From: Spirosoma validum
GTDB lineage: Bacteria; Bacteroidota; Bacteroidia; Cytophagales; Spirosomataceae
Direction of reading: 5' to 3'
Length of the DNA stretch: 64,000 nucleotides
Assembly (NCBI RefSeq): GCF_014699035.1
Contig: NZ_JACXAA010000003.1
Coordinates: forward strand, 1-64,000
Part shown: one piece after another, positions 63,190-64,000 of the stretch
How positions within the stretch are numbered: position 1 is the stretch's first letter
Layout of the letters: each line of letters begins with the position of its first letter
Notes under the pieces: model-generated
Database searches by the model: none
Told to the model about the DNA's origin: nothing
Seen by the model: the letters and a program-made list of their open reading frames with translations, nothing else
Translations under genes and position numbers: made by a program

Positions 63190-64000
63190 TTATTTACCAA
63201 CGAAGTATCTGAGTTTCACATAAAAGCCGCGGCTTGGCTTTTGCAGACTGAAGTTGTCGTACAGCTTACTGTCGAGTACGTTTTTACACTCAAAGCCGAT
63301 ATTGTATTTGCCACCCGCCAGCGCATAGACCAGATTGACGTCGTGCGCCAACTGCTCCGGAATATCCAGCTTATCCTGGCCTAAACTGGGCCAGTAGAGG
63401 TAGTAAGCGTGTACGTAAAGCAGATTATAGCCGACCGACAGGGTGTTCCCCTGACCACCCACATTGCGCAGAAACAGGGAGGCATCGGCGTTCCCGAACA
63501 GGAAAGGCATGTTGGGGATTCGATCGCGGAAGAGCGGACTTTCCGTCGTATAGCCGTCTTCGTAGCGGGTGTTATTCCGCAGGTTCTGATACGTTAGATT
63601 CGTACCCACCGTCAGGAATTGCCGGTAGGAGTAACGGATTTCGCCGTCAAAGCCGAGGTTTGTTACGTCGGCCAGATTATCCATGACCTGTTTGGTCTGG
63701 TTGTTGTTGAGCCGGGGCCGAATGAAGCCCTGTGCATCGCGGTAAAGTACGTTACCGGCAAAGCTGAACCGATGTACTTTCGCCAGATTCGTCAGGTAGC
63801 TGAAACCAAGGTTATAATTTCGGCTGGTTTCGGGTTTAAGGTTGATGTTGCCTTCCAGATTCAGCAGGTCACCATACAACTCATCCGTTTCGGGCAACCG
63901 GTAACTCTTCTCGAAGGAGGCTTTCAGCTGTAAATTCTTCTGGAGAAAAAAAGACGTAGCGATGCCGTATCCTAGCTGATTAAACCCGTTTTTCTGGGTC
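63190..64000 (-). CDS. TonB-dependent receptor, C-terminal part (XusA-like)
   Basis: The frame is open without stop from 63190 to the window edge, so only the C-terminal about 270 residues are seen. Typical late-barrel motifs: LKASFEKSYRLPETDELYGDLLNLEGNINLKPE, RNYNLGFSYLTNL, RPRLNNNQTKQVMDNLADVTNLGFDGEIRYSY, with the last strand FYVKLRYFVGK. The TTG at 63897 is an internal codon, not the start. The gene order receptor, DUF4374, PepSY matches XusABC. The substrate is likely an iron-siderophore complex; the 5' part, including plug and signal, is outside the window. Confidence 0.85.
   Translation of the reverse strand, partial: TQKNGFNQLGYGIATSFFLQKNLQLKASFEKSYRLPETDELYGDLLNLEGNINLKPETSRNYNLGFSYLTNLAKVHRFSFAGNVLYRDAQGFIRPRLNNNQTKQVMDNLADVTNLGFDGEIRYSYRQFLTVGTNLTYQNLRNNTRYEDGYTTESPLFRDRIPNMPFLFGNADASLFLRNVGGQGNTLSVGYNLLYVHAYYLYWPSLGQDKLDIPEQLAHDVNLVYALAGGKYNIGFECKNVLDSKLYDNFSLQKPSRGFYVKLRYFVGK

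Overview
The window looks like a chromosomal segment of a free-living, carbohydrate-degrading Bacteroidota, most likely a Cytophagales/Spirosoma-like organism (inference). The support is two SusC/SusD pairs, TonB-dependent receptors with CarboxypepD_reg-like N-termini, the IVVVGYGTV plug signature, GH92/GH2/GH43 enzymes, starts mostly without a strong Shine-Dalgarno, and a base composition of about half GC. I found no rRNA, tRNA, CRISPR array, transposase or phage gene.

Layout. (1) 112-8510: a plus-strand cluster of zinc alcohol dehydrogenase, aldehyde dehydrogenase, MFS carrier, TonB receptor and a malate synthase-family enzyme; it reads as uptake and oxidation of a small alcohol or aldehyde feeding C2/C4 acids. 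(2) 8836-11676: a secreted PQQ sugar-dehydrogenase-like fusion with PKD, cytochrome c and a C-terminal carbohydrate-binding-like region. (3) 11783-14435: minus-strand SMR guanidinium exporter (Gdx) under a guanidine-II (mini-ykkC) riboswitch, a YbjJ-like MFS protein and a methyltransferase. (4) 14871-28235: polysaccharide utilisation locus 1, with SusC (STN type), SusD, two tandem divergent GH92 enzymes, an LctP-type permease and a secreted TIM-barrel-like protein. (5) 28400-29821: an isolated, AT-richer gene with a nucleoside-deoxyribosyltransferase/TIR-like N-terminus and a TRAFs-binding-type helical C-terminus. (6) 30270-35066: Tat-exported Gfo/Idh/MocA oxidoreductase, then a translationally coupled minus-strand operon (aldo/keto reductase, Zn dehydrogenase, TIM-barrel isomerase, rhamnose/fucose-type mutarotase), probably oxidative deoxysugar catabolism. 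(7) 35311-36156: a ceramidase-like CREST membrane hydrolase. (8) 36204-40545: a DUF1501/DUF1553 pair of planctomycete type. (9) 44055-59230: polysaccharide utilisation locus 2, with a VCBS/UnbV lipoprotein, SusD, SusC, sugar porter, AraC regulator, DUF5107-TPR protein, GH2 and GH43. (10) 59339-64000: an iron or xenosiderophore locus with DUF4198, a Fur-like winged-helix-only protein, a PepSY membrane protein (XusC-like), a DUF4374 lipoprotein (XusB-like) and the C-terminal part of a TonB receptor (XusA-like) running off the window.

Between genes the window carries several kinds of large inverted repeat. One family shares the words ATGTCTATAG and CTATAAACAT inside variable arms. Another is built on GGTACCACG plus a short hairpin. 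Two sites have perfect 36- and 39-bp arms. A 22-bp motif, 20 of 22 identical, lies upstream of both the SusC operon and the GH2/GH43 divergent pair of locus 2, and is the best candidate for a shared operator. Best candidates for new biology: the guanidine-II riboswitch with a visible anti-SD switch, the Fur winged-helix-only protein inside a Xus-type locus, the low-GC TIR/NDT-like gene, and the divergent GH92 pair.
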